From Amycolatopsis decaplanina DSM 44594 (GTDB lineage: Bacteria; Actinomycetota; Actinomycetes; Mycobacteriales; Pseudonocardiaceae): a DNA stretch of 64,000 nt. The stretch lies in contig NZ_AOHO01000078.1 of NCBI RefSeq assembly GCF_000342005.1, positions 62,001-126,000 on the forward strand. Reading direction: 5' to 3'. The translations under genes and the position numbers were made by a program. Shown in pieces: positions 53,910-63,163 of the stretch. Numbering within the stretch: the stretch's first letter is position 1; every line of letters starts with the position of its first letter. The notes under the pieces were generated by a model. That model saw only the letters and a program-made list of their open reading frames with translations. It had not been told where the DNA came from and did not search any database.

Positions 53910-55666
53910 CGAGTGCTCCCCTCGGTGTAGGCGTCCCACATCCGGGCATAGCGGCCGTTCGCGGCGATCAGTTCTTCCTGTGTCCCTTGTTCCACCACGG
54001 CCCCGCCATCGAGGACGACGATCTTGTCGACGCCCGCGATCGTGGCGAGCCGGTGCGCGATGACGAGGACCGTCCGGCCCCTGGCGAGCACGGACAGCGC
54101 GTCCTGGATCTGCGCCTCGGATTCCGGGTCGGCGTAGGCCGTCGCCTCGTCCAGTACCAGGATCGGGGTGTCGGCGAGCAGAGCCCGCGCGATCGACATC
54201 CGCTGTGCCTCGCCACCGGAGAAGATCGCGTCCTCGCCGATGACGGAGTCGTAACCCCTGGGCAGGGCCAGCACGCGGTCGTGGATACGGGCGGCGGTGG
54301 CGGCGGCGATCACCTCGTCTTCGGTGGCGTCCGGGCGGCCGAGGCGGAGATTCTCCACCACCGTGCCGTGCAGCAACCGGACGTCCTGGAGGACGAAGCC
54401 GACCTTGCGGTAGAGCACTTCGGGCGCGATGTGGCGTACGTCGACGCCGCCGACGCGGACGGCGCCGGACGTGACGTCGTAGAACCTGGGCACCAGCTTG
54501 GCCAAGGTGGACTTGCCCGCGCCGGAACCACCCACCAGCGCGGTGACCGTGCCGGGCAGGCAGTGCAGACTGATGCCGGACACGACGGTGTCGGTTCCCT
54601 CGTAGGCGAACGACACGTCGTCGAACTCGACGTCGTGTCCCGCCGGTTCCCGCGGCTGCGCGGGAACCGGCAGCGGCGGGATGTCCAGCAGGGCCACGAT
54701 GCGGCTCGCCGCGGCGGTCGCCTTGCGCTGCGCGGTGATCCCCTGGTTCAGCACCAGCAGGGTGGTCGGGATGATCATCGCGACGAGAACCTCGGCGAGC
54801 GCCTCGATCGGCGTCACCCAGCCCTCGGCCACGAACCAGATCCCGCCCGCGAGGCTGACCAGCGCGACCACCGGGGCGGACAGCGCCATCGAGGTGAGGG
54901 CTTCGAGTTTGAGCATCGGCCGCACCCAGCCCGCGTATTTGTCACCGAACTCACCGACGGCGTCGTCGTAGGCGCGGTGCGCGCGCTTGGCCTGTCCGAA
55001 CACCTTGACCACGATGATGCCGTGCACGAATTCGACGATCGCCGCGCTGACCCGGGCCACCCCGGCGTCCAGTTCGACCATCTTCTGCACGAATCCGCGC
55101 ATCATCGATCCGTAGGCCACCAGGTAGACCGGCAGGGTCGCGATGGCCAGCAGCGCGAGCCGCCAGTCCAGCCAGCACAGGTAGGCGACGCCGCCGAGCG
55201 GCAGGACGATCGCCCCGGTCATCTCGACGTCGTGGTGCGCGATCAGGTGGTGCAGATCGTCGATGTCGTCCTGGGCTGCCTTGCGCACCAGGCCGGAGTT
55301 CGTGTCGGAGTACCAGCCGAGCGGCACCCGGCCGAGCCGGTGCACGATCCGGCGGCGCAGGCTCGCCTGCAGCCGATGGTCGGCGGCATGCGTCACCGAC
55401 AGCGCGGCACCGTTGGCCGCCCAGCCGATCACCAGCGCGAGGGCGACGACCCCGGCGATCGGCCAGACTTCGGCGCCGTCGACCGGTCCGGGTTCAAGCA
55501 GGACGCGGCCCAGTTCGGCAATGCCGACGAAGGGCACCAACGTCGCGAGGGTGCCCAGCGCGGAGAGCACGACACCCAGCCTGGTCAGCGAAGCCACCGG
55601 CCTGCGCAACGCATGCAACGCGGCCCCGGCGGCCTTGGGGTCCCTTGTGGACTCCCTCGTGCTCAC
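53906..55666 (-). CDS. ABC half-transporter, TMD-NBD (YbtP/YbtQ-like partner)
   Basis: 586 aa, same architecture as its neighbour. Walker A 'VGGSGAGKST', 'FVLQDVRLLHGT', signature 'FSGGEAQR' (one change from LSGGQ), Walker B 'ILVLDEATAYAD' and H-loop 'IAHRLAT'. GTG start at 55666 overlaps the NRPS stop (GTGA); the open frame upstream is antisense-like and not coding. The Tyr in the D-loop region (TAYADPE) and the altered signature suggest an asymmetric heterodimer with the next protein. Confidence 0.92.
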   Translation of the reverse strand: MSTRESTRDPKAAGAALHALRRPVASLTRLGVVLSALGTLATLVPFVGIAELGRVLLEPGPVDGAEVWPIAGVVALALVIGWAANGAALSVTHAADHRLQASLRRRIVHRLGRVPLGWYSDTNSGLVRKAAQDDIDDLHHLIAHHDVEMTGAIVLPLGGVAYLCWLDWRLALLAIATLPVYLVAYGSMMRGFVQKMVELDAGVARVSAAIVEFVHGIIVVKVFGQAKRAHRAYDDAVGEFGDKYAGWVRPMLKLEALTSMALSAPVVALVSLAGGIWFVAEGWVTPIEALAEVLVAMIIPTTLLVLNQGITAQRKATAAASRIVALLDIPPLPVPAQPREPAGHDVEFDDVSFAYEGTDTVVSGISLHCLPGTVTALVGGSGAGKSTLAKLVPRFYDVTSGAVRVGGVDVRHIAPEVLYRKVGFVLQDVRLLHGTVVENLRLGRPDATEDEVIAAATAARIHDRVLALPRGYDSVIGEDAIFSGGEAQRMSIARALLADTPILVLDEATAYADPESEAQIQDALSVLARGRTVLVIAHRLATIAGVDKIVVLDGGAVVEQGTQEELIAANGRYARMWDAYTEGSTR

Positions 55667-58600
55667 GAGCGTGCTCCCCGGGTGATCGAAGCCCCGAGTT
55701 GGTAGGCCACCACCTCGACGTGTGGTTGCTCGATGACGCTGAAGTGGTTTCCTGGCACGTCGGTCACCGTGAACTCGCCGAGACACAGGTCCTCCCAGAA
55801 CGGTGCGGCGAGGTGACCGACGCCCGCGGTGACACCGAACGACTGCTGTTCGGAGGCACGCAGGAAGGTCATGTCACCGGCGTAAGGCTCGGGGTCGAAC
55901 CGGGCGGCCCGCATGCTGTGCCGGCAGACCTCGAACAACGCGGGCACCAGTTCCGGGCCGACCGGGATGCCGGCCTGGCTCGCGGCGGCCTCCGCGTACG
56001 AAGCGAGCCGCTCGGCCTGCGTGCGCTCATGCTGTCCGCGTACGGCGGCGGCGACCGCCTCCAGCCCGGGATCACCGGTCAGCGAAGCCATGGCCCCGGC
56101 GGGCACCTTGCGGTCGTGCTCGGCCATCAGCCCGTCGATCGCCCGGTAGACGTCAGCACCGTCCACGTCGGGACCGAACACCGTGGCGACCGGGTCAAGG
56201 TTGAGGTTGGGCACGAAAATGGCCTCGAACGCCAACTCCTCGTCGGTTTCAAGGAACATCGGGATGCTGTCGACGAGCGTCAGGTCCGCGACCTCGGCAC
56301 CGCGTTCGAGCAGTCGCCGGGCCACCTCGGTGGCCAGCAGCCCGCCGAGGCAGTACCCGATGAGCTGGAACCTGGTGTGCCCCTCGGCCAGCAACCGGTC
56401 GGTGTAGTCGTCGGCGACCCGCCCGATGAGTTCCTTCGCGTCGATGGACAGGTAGGTGTCGGTGTCGGCGACCGCGATTCCCAGCACGGGCCCCAGGTCC
56501 TGGGCCACCAGCGCGTTCGCCAGTGCATGGAAGTAGTCCATCGTGCCGAGTGCCGCGTGGAACAGCACCCGGGCCGGGCCGTCGCCTCCGCCGCCGAAGG
56601 GCACCAGCAGCGGGTTGCCCCGGTCGTCGCGTCGCGCGATGGGCGCGGGCCGGTCTCGGGCACGCAGTGACGCGGCCAGGGCCGCCACCGTCGGCTCGTT
56701 GAGCATCTGCCGCAGCAGCGTGTCGTAGGCGACGTCCGCCGCTTCAGGCACCTGTTCGCGCAGCTGCCCGGCGACCCTCGCGAGGATCAGGGAGTCGGCG
56801 CCGCGGTCGTAGAAGCTGTCGTGCCGCCCGATCCTGGCCAGCCCGAGCGCCCGCGCCCACAGCACGCACAGCCTGCCCTCGAGCTCGTCCTCGGCGACAC
56901 CGTCGTGATCGCCCGCGTCGTCGGCGGCGGCGGGGCGCCAGCCGGCCAGCGTCTTGCGGTCGATCTTGCCGTTGCCGGTGAACGGGAGTCCATCCACCAC
57001 CTGGAGGTGCGACGGCACCATATGCACGGGCAGCCGCCGGGCGAGGAACGAGGTCAGCTCTTCGGGGGTGACGGACGCGCGATCGGCCTTCACCCGCTTC
57101 GCGAACAGCTGGATCCCCTGAGCTGCTTGGGGATGGTCGTCGCCCGGCAGGGACAGATCGGCGCCGCCGATCAGGTCGAGCCAGTCCTGGCGGGACCGCA
57201 GCGCCGGGCCGTCCATCATGAAGCCCTGCGTCAGCATGATGTGCGGATGCTCGACGACGGGTTCGGTGAACACGAGCCACCCGCCGGGAGCCACCAGATC
57301 CAGTACCGTTTCCGGCCGCCGCACGCTGTTCAGCACGCCGGCGCAAACCACGACGTCGAACGAGTTCGGCGCGAAACCCTGCGACCGGTGGTCCTGGTCG
57401 AGGTCGAACAGCCCGAAGCGGACGCCGGGGTGCTCACCGAAGCGTTCCCGTGCCTCGGCAAGGAAGAACGGCGAGACGTCGGTGAACAGGTAGTCGATCT
57501 CGTGGCCCGCGAGCATCGGTAGGACGGCGTCGGTGGTCGCCCCGGTCCCCGCGCCGACCTCCAGGATCCGCAGCGGCCCGCCGGTGTGCGCGGCGGCGAT
57601 CCGGTTGAGCACCGCCGCGGCGGCGGCGTTGAGGTACCGGAAGATCGGATTGTCCCGATAGACCGCACGCGCCCGGGCCATGTCGCCCTGGGGGAACAGC
57701 AGCTCGAACGGGTTCTGCTCGCCGTCGAGCAGTTCGTGCACCCGCTCGACATGGGCACGATGAAACGCCAGGAACTCAGGCGTGCACAGGGGGTCGTCGT
57801 CGAGCAGCGACCACGCCTCTTCAGCGCTGATCCCCATGGCATTGATCTCCGGGGCGCCGGCGACCAGGTCGCGCCAGTGACGGGCGAGCCAGCGGTGCCG
57901 TTCGTGCACTTCGGGATGGCACGCGAGAGCTTCACGCATCGAGGTGAGCGCGGCCTGGTGCAGCAGCCGGACGTGCCTGGCGACCTGTGCGGCGTCGAAG
58001 TCCGCGACCTGCCGGTCCGCGAACCGGCCTGCCATGGCGAGATCGGGTGAGGTGGCCGGTTCGAGAAGGCGAGCGGGTTCGACGAAACCGAGCAGCGCCC
58101 GCTCGCCGTGGCGCTCACCCGCCACCACCGCGGCCGCCGCGCCCACAGCGTCATGGGCCAGCAGCGCCGCCTCCACCTCGCCCAGTTCGACCCGGTGGCC
58201 CCGGATCTTGACCTGGGCGTCCTCGCGGCCGAGGAACTCGATCTCCCCGCCAGGCAGATATCGGCCGAGATCGCCGGTACGGTAGAGCCGCTCCCCCGCG
58301 ACCGTGACGAACCGGGCCGCGGTCAAAGCGCCGTCACCGAGGTAACCCGTCGCCAGCCCGGCACCGCCGATGTACAGCTCGCCGGCCGTCCACACCGGAC
58401 AGTCGCGGTGGGCCTGGTCCAGTACGCGGAAGGTCTGGTTGGTCAGCGGGACGCCGTACGGGATGGAGGTCCAGTGTCCGGGCACATGGTCGATGGGATG
58501 GTGAATCGACCAGATCGCGGCCTCGGTGGCGCCGCCGAGACCGATCACCTCCAGGTCCGGGGCGAACGCGCGGATTTCGCCGGGCAGCGTGACCGGGATC

Positions 58601-60861
58601 CAGTCACCGGAGAGCAGCGCGAGCCGCAACGTCCGCAGCGACACTGGTTCCGAGGGCAGGTAATGCGCCAGCATCTGCAGCTGCGCGGGCACCGAGTTCC
58701 ACATCGTGACGCCGTGGTCGGCCACGAGCCGGGCCCAGTGCGACGGGTCGGCGGGCCGGGCGGGATCGGGCAGGACGAGCGCCCCGCCTACCGAAAGCAG
58801 ACCGAAGATGTCGTAGACCGAGAGGTCGAATCCCAGCTGTGCCAAGCCGAGCACGCGGTCGGCCGCGGTGACGCCGAAGCGGCGGTTGACGTCCTCGACG
58901 GTGTTGGCGGCGGCCCGGTGGGTGATCATGACGCCCTTGGGCTCACCGGTCGAGCCCGACGTGTAGATGACGTAGGCGAGCGAATCCGGGTCCCCTCCGG
59001 CGACCACGGGGATGTCCTCGACCGGTGATGGGTCCTCGAACCACGCCTGGGTCACGACGTGGCCGGCGGCGGCGACGAGCTTGTCCCGTCGTAACGGCGG
59101 CTGTGTGGTGTCCACCGGCAGATAGACGCCGCCCGCGAGCAGGATCCCGAGCACCGCGGCGATCTGATCGGGCCCCTTGTCCAGATTGACCGCGACCAGC
59201 TCGCCCGAAGCGATTCCCTTGGCGCGCAACGCTTCCGCGACACCTCCCGCCTGGCGAGCGAGTTCGCCGTAGGTCAGCGTTCCCACCGGGCCGATGACAG
59301 CGACGGCGTCCGGTGTCCGGGCGGCCTGGTCGAACACCCCGGCGTGCAGCAACGCGGACGTGAGCGGCGCGGCGGTGTCGTTGACCCGGGCACGTTCTTC
59401 GGCCTGCCACGCCGGCAGCGGCACCAGATCGGTGACGAGCCACGCTTCCGGTGATTCCGCCAGCCGGAGAAGAGCGGTTTCCAGCGCCGCGAACATGTCC
59501 TCGATCAGGCCGTCGGGGAAGATGCCCTGCCGGACGTCCCAGTTGACCTGGAGCCCGTCGGCGTCGTCGGTGACCTGGCAGTCGAGGAAGACCTGCGGGG
59601 TCTGGGTGATGCCGGACCCGGTCCGGCCGCCGAGGCCGATCGCGCTGGTGAACACGATCGGCATCAGCGCGGCGTCACGGTCGCGGCGGCGGGCGATCTC
59701 GCGCATGACCTCGACGCCGGAGAACAGCCGGTGATCGAGGTCGTCGAACATCCGCGCGCCCGTCCGGGCGGCCCACTCGTGGAAGGGCAGCCCCGCCGAG
59801 TCCTCCACGGCCAGCAGGCTGACCGACGTGAAGTCGCCGACCAGCGCGTTCACCTGCGGATGCAGGGGCTGCCGGTTGAGCAGGGTGAGGTTGAGGCTGA
59901 ACCGCGGGCGACGGGACCAGCGGCCCAGCACGGCGGCGTAGGCGGCGAGAACCGCCGTCGAGGGGGTGATCCCGTGCTGGCGGGCTTGCTCCCGCAGCCC
60001 CTCCCACTGTGGTGCGGAGAGCCTGGCGTGGTGACGGCGGAAGCCGACCGGCCCGGATTCCGTGCCGCTGAGCGACGGCAGTTCGGGCGCGCGTGGCAGG
60101 TCGTCGATGCGTGCCCGCCAGTAGTCGCGGTCCGCGCGGTAGCGAGCGGTGTCGCGCAGCCCGCGTTCGGCGAGCAGGTAGTCGCGGAAGGTGATCTCCA
60201 GCGGTGGCAGCACCACGTCCGGGTTCGCCAGCAGCTGGTCCAGTTCGTCCAGCAGCACGCCCGCGCTGGCCCAGTCCGCGATCAGCGAATCCATCGAGAT
60301 GTGCAGGACGTCGCCATCCGGGCGGTGGGTGACCCGCAGGTCGAACAGCGGCCACACATCGGTCTCGTAGTGGCGGTGCCCGAGTTCGGCGCGGACGGCC
60401 TCCACCGATTCGGCCACCGGGACCGGGCATCGCGACACCTCGGGCAGGACGTGCTGGTAGCCGTCGCGTTCGACGACCGCGCGCAGCATGTCGTGCCGTC
60501 GCACCAAGGCGTTCCACGCGTCCTCGACCCGAGCCGCGTCCAGTTCCGGATAGCGCACCTCGAGGTAGCCGTGGCAGGCCACGCCCCCGAAGCCGAACGA
60601 CTCGCGACGGCCGAGCAGATACGCCGTCTGCACGTCGGTCAAGGGAAACGGTTCGTGGCGTGCCTCCTCGTCGTGGGTGACGGCGGCGGGTTCGCCGTCG
60701 CGAGCGAGGAGTTCCACGATCTCGGCTTTGTGCGCACGCAGCGCGGTCCGCCACTCGTCGGTGAGCACCCCGTGAGGGGCACGGAAGCGGATCTGGCCGC
60801 TGTCCTGCCAGAGGTCCACCCCCAGAGTCCGCAATTCGGCAACGATCTCGGGTGCGCTCAT
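55663..60861 (-). CDS. NRPS: docking-Cy-A-(embedded MT)-PCP-TE
   Basis: 1732 aa terminal module. Residues 1-55 form a TubC-type docking domain; a Cy domain (D191-x4-D196-x2-S199, 'DSLIADWAS') and an A domain (A3 at about 633) follow. The A pocket reads D-L-Y-N-L-S-L-I-W-K, cysteine. Between A8 (about 885) and A10 (Lys1299) about 400 residues are inserted containing a SAM methyltransferase ('ILEVGAGTGATT', 1099-1110), as in PchF. The PCP has Ser1357 in 'RGADSLIL'. The thioesterase has the nucleophile position as Cys1504 ('GYCLGG'), with Asp1531 and His1706. It adds the third, methylated heterocycle and releases the product. Both ends overlap neighbouring genes by 4 bp. Confidence 0.93.
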   Translation of the reverse strand: MSAPEIVAELRTLGVDLWQDSGQIRFRAPHGVLTDEWRTALRAHKAEIVELLARDGEPAAVTHDEEARHEPFPLTDVQTAYLLGRRESFGFGGVACHGYLEVRYPELDAARVEDAWNALVRRHDMLRAVVERDGYQHVLPEVSRCPVPVAESVEAVRAELGHRHYETDVWPLFDLRVTHRPDGDVLHISMDSLIADWASAGVLLDELDQLLANPDVVLPPLEITFRDYLLAERGLRDTARYRADRDYWRARIDDLPRAPELPSLSGTESGPVGFRRHHARLSAPQWEGLREQARQHGITPSTAVLAAYAAVLGRWSRRPRFSLNLTLLNRQPLHPQVNALVGDFTSVSLLAVEDSAGLPFHEWAARTGARMFDDLDHRLFSGVEVMREIARRRDRDAALMPIVFTSAIGLGGRTGSGITQTPQVFLDCQVTDDADGLQVNWDVRQGIFPDGLIEDMFAALETALLRLAESPEAWLVTDLVPLPAWQAEERARVNDTAAPLTSALLHAGVFDQAARTPDAVAVIGPVGTLTYGELARQAGGVAEALRAKGIASGELVAVNLDKGPDQIAAVLGILLAGGVYLPVDTTQPPLRRDKLVAAAGHVVTQAWFEDPSPVEDIPVVAGGDPDSLAYVIYTSGSTGEPKGVMITHRAAANTVEDVNRRFGVTAADRVLGLAQLGFDLSVYDIFGLLSVGGALVLPDPARPADPSHWARLVADHGVTMWNSVPAQLQMLAHYLPSEPVSLRTLRLALLSGDWIPVTLPGEIRAFAPDLEVIGLGGATEAAIWSIHHPIDHVPGHWTSIPYGVPLTNQTFRVLDQAHRDCPVWTAGELYIGGAGLATGYLGDGALTAARFVTVAGERLYRTGDLGRYLPGGEIEFLGREDAQVKIRGHRVELGEVEAALLAHDAVGAAAAVVAGERHGERALLGFVEPARLLEPATSPDLAMAGRFADRQVADFDAAQVARHVRLLHQAALTSMREALACHPEVHERHRWLARHWRDLVAGAPEINAMGISAEEAWSLLDDDPLCTPEFLAFHRAHVERVHELLDGEQNPFELLFPQGDMARARAVYRDNPIFRYLNAAAAAVLNRIAAAHTGGPLRILEVGAGTGATTDAVLPMLAGHEIDYLFTDVSPFFLAEARERFGEHPGVRFGLFDLDQDHRSQGFAPNSFDVVVCAGVLNSVRRPETVLDLVAPGGWLVFTEPVVEHPHIMLTQGFMMDGPALRSRQDWLDLIGGADLSLPGDDHPQAAQGIQLFAKRVKADRASVTPEELTSFLARRLPVHMVPSHLQVVDGLPFTGNGKIDRKTLAGWRPAAADDAGDHDGVAEDELEGRLCVLWARALGLARIGRHDSFYDRGADSLILARVAGQLREQVPEAADVAYDTLLRQMLNEPTVAALAASLRARDRPAPIARRDDRGNPLLVPFGGGGDGPARVLFHAALGTMDYFHALANALVAQDLGPVLGIAVADTDTYLSIDAKELIGRVADDYTDRLLAEGHTRFQLIGYCLGGLLATEVARRLLERGAEVADLTLVDSIPMFLETDEELAFEAIFVPNLNLDPVATVFGPDVDGADVYRAIDGLMAEHDRKVPAGAMASLTGDPGLEAVAAAVRGQHERTQAERLASYAEAAASQAGIPVGPELVPALFEVCRHSMRAARFDPEPYAGDMTFLRASEQQSFGVTAGVGHLAAPFWEDLCLGEFTVTDVPGNHFSVIEQPHVEVVAYQLGASITRGARS

Positions 60862-62378
60862 GCCGGTAGAACTCCTTCAGTGATGGGGGAAACGAGCAAA
60901 CGGGTCACGAGCTTCTCCGGATCCTCGCCGACCGGGAGCAGGCCCGCGGTCGGCCCGGACGCGACGGCGCGGCCACTGGCGAGCACCAGGACGCTGTCCG
61001 AAGCCGACGCGGCGACCCACGGGTCATGGGTGATCAGCAGGACCGCTACGCCGAGCTCGGCGCGCAGTTCGGCCAGCAGGTCCAGAACCCCGGCCTGGGT
61101 CGCGGTGTCCAGCGCGGAGGTGACTTCGTCGCAGATCAGCACCTCGGGGTCGGCGGCGAGCGCACGGGCCAGCGCAACCCGCTGACGCTGACCACCGGAG
61201 AGTTCACCTGGCAGCCGTGACGCCAGTGCGGACGGCAGCCGCACGGCCTCGAGTAACCGGGTGACTTCGATGTCCTGGGCCGACCGCGACGTGATTCCCC
61301 GCAGCCTCCGCAGCGGCCTGGAGAGCGCGGTGCGGACGTCCTGGCGCGGGTGTAGCGCCTCGGCCGGATTCTGTGCCACCAGGGCGATCGCGGCACGTTC
61401 GGCAGTGGAACGCCCACGGACTCCGGGCGCCAACGCGGTGCCGTGCAGCAGGACGGACCCACTCTTCGGCCGATGCAGCCCGGCCAGGCACCGGGCAAGG
61501 GTGCTCTTCCCGACTCCGGACACCCCGAGAACCGCGAGACAGGCGCCGCGGTGGAGATCGAAGTCCACATCGGACAGAATTGCCCGCTCGCCGAAGGATG
61601 CGGCCAGCGAACGTCCACTGAGGACAATCGCGCGATCTTCTTCCCTGGCTGCCGCGCGTGTGACCGGGACCGCCGGGGCGGCGGTCACCTCGACTGCGGA
61701 CCGGTCTTCGGTGACCTTGCCCGCGTCCAGCACCACGACCCGATCGACCAGTTCGCGCACGGTGCTCAGGTCATGACTGACCCAGAGCAGGGCGACGCCG
61801 GTTTCGGTCTGCCGCCGGATCTCGCGCAGGACCTCGGCTTTGGCGACGAGGTCGAGTGCGGTCGTCGGCTCGTCGAGCACGAGCAGCCGCGGTTCGCGCG
61901 CCAGCGCCGCGGCGAGGACCACCCGCTGTTGCTGACCGCCGGAGAGCTGATGCGGGTAGCGGCGCGCGAACGCGTCCTCACGTGGCAGTCCGACGCGTCC
62001 CAGCAGATCGCGCACGCGTCCGGCCCGGGCGGCGCGCGGGGTAGGGCCTGCCGCGGAGAGGAGGATCGAGGAGATCCGCGCGTAAGGATTGAGGGATGCG
62101 CCGGGGTCTTGGCCGACGTAGCCGATCGTGCCACCCCGGACTCCCGGCGCCGGTGTGGGCAGCATGTCCTTTCCCCGCACCGAAACTCTTCCGCCACCGT
62201 GCCGGACACCGGATCGCAGATGGCCGAGCACCGCCAGCGCGAGAGTCGTCTTGCCGGAGCCCGACGCGCCGACCAAGCCGACCGATTCCCCTTCGGCCAG
62301 CACGAGATCGACACCGGCCAGGACAGGGCGGCCGCCGGCCAGCAGGCGCAGGTCCCGCACTTCCACGAGCGCGGTCAT
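60858..62378 (-). CDS. Dpp/Opp-type ABC importer, fused double ATPase (DppD-DppF)
   Basis: 506 aa with two complete ATPase domains: Walker A 'GASGSGKTTL' and 'GVSGVGKSTL', signatures 'LSGGQQQR' and 'LSGGQRQR', Walker B 'LLVLDEPTTALD' and 'VLICDEVTSALD'. It energises the two permeases upstream. ATG at 62378 overlaps the permease stop, and its stop overlaps the NRPS ATG (each ATGA), so importer and synthase are translated from one mRNA. Dpp-type importers move peptides, nickel and metal-opine complexes; uptake of the metallophore complex is the likely job here. Confidence 0.93.
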   Translation of the reverse strand: MTALVEVRDLRLLAGGRPVLAGVDLVLAEGESVGLVGASGSGKTTLALAVLGHLRSGVRHGGGRVSVRGKDMLPTPAPGVRGGTIGYVGQDPGASLNPYARISSILLSAAGPTPRAARAGRVRDLLGRVGLPREDAFARRYPHQLSGGQQQRVVLAAALAREPRLLVLDEPTTALDLVAKAEVLREIRRQTETGVALLWVSHDLSTVRELVDRVVVLDAGKVTEDRSAVEVTAAPAVPVTRAAAREEDRAIVLSGRSLAASFGERAILSDVDFDLHRGACLAVLGVSGVGKSTLARCLAGLHRPKSGSVLLHGTALAPGVRGRSTAERAAIALVAQNPAEALHPRQDVRTALSRPLRRLRGITSRSAQDIEVTRLLEAVRLPSALASRLPGELSGGQRQRVALARALAADPEVLICDEVTSALDTATQAGVLDLLAELRAELGVAVLLITHDPWVAASASDSVLVLASGRAVASGPTAGLLPVGEDPEKLVTRLLVSPITEGVLPA

Positions 62379-63163
62379 CCGAGCACTCCCCTCGACCGCC
62401 GGGCCAACGCGTCCGAAGCGAGGTTGGCCGTCACCGCGACCAGCGCGATCCCGGCCACCGGGGCCAGCAGCGCCCACGGCTGCAAAGCCGCTCCGGGCAA
62501 CGCTTCCACGATCAGCAGTCCCCAATCCGAAGCCGATGTGCCGAGTCCGAGGAAGCCCGCCGCCGCGACCAGATAGACGGCCGCGACGAAACGGATGCCG
62601 AGATCGGCCAAAACGGTGCTCGCCACCAAAGGGAGGATTTCGCGGCCCAGCAGCCACGCCCAGCTCTCGCCGCGGGCGAGAGCCACCTCGACGTGGGCTC
62701 GGCCGATCACCTGTTCCGCCGCCGCGCGGGTGATCCGGGCCGAAAGCGGGACACTCGAAAGCGCCACCGCCAGCACGATCCCCGCCCGGTTCGGCAAAGC
62801 CGTGAGCACTAGCAGCAGCACCAGAATCGGCGGGACGGCGGCGAGCAGGTCCAAGGGGCGCAGGAAGATCGCTTCCACCCAACGCCTGCCGGAAGAGGCC
62901 AGTGCTGTGAACAGCCCCGCCGTCACCCCGGCTCCCGAGCCGATCAGTGCGGCGAGCGCGCTGGTGAGCAGCATCGGCGCGCCGCCGTGCAACAGCCGGG
63001 AAAAGACGTCGCGGCCGAGTTGGTCGGTGCCCAGCAGACCGGCCGTTCCCGGCGGGGCGAACGGCGGACCGATGGGGGCCGTGGCCGGATGCGGCGCGAC
63101 AAGCGGTCCGAAGAGGACGGCCAGTACCGCGAGACCGAACAAGGTCCACTTGAGCCTGGTCAC
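62375..63163 (-). CDS. Dpp/Opp-type ABC permease (DppC-like)
   Basis: 262 aa with about five to six transmembrane helices and the EAA-like loop ('RAAAEQVIGRAHVEVALARG'). The N-terminal 'LLGTDQLGRDVFSRLLHG' motif is characteristic of DppC-type permeases. GTG start at 63163 overlaps the stop of the next permease (GTGA); upstream open frame is out of phase with the family. Confidence 0.92.
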   Translation of the reverse strand: MTRLKWTLFGLAVLAVLFGPLVAPHPATAPIGPPFAPPGTAGLLGTDQLGRDVFSRLLHGGAPMLLTSALAALIGSGAGVTAGLFTALASSGRRWVEAIFLRPLDLLAAVPPILVLLLVLTALPNRAGIVLAVALSSVPLSARITRAAAEQVIGRAHVEVALARGESWAWLLGREILPLVASTVLADLGIRFVAAVYLVAAAGFLGLGTSASDWGLLIVEALPGAALQPWALLAPVAGIALVAVTANLASDALARRSRGVLG

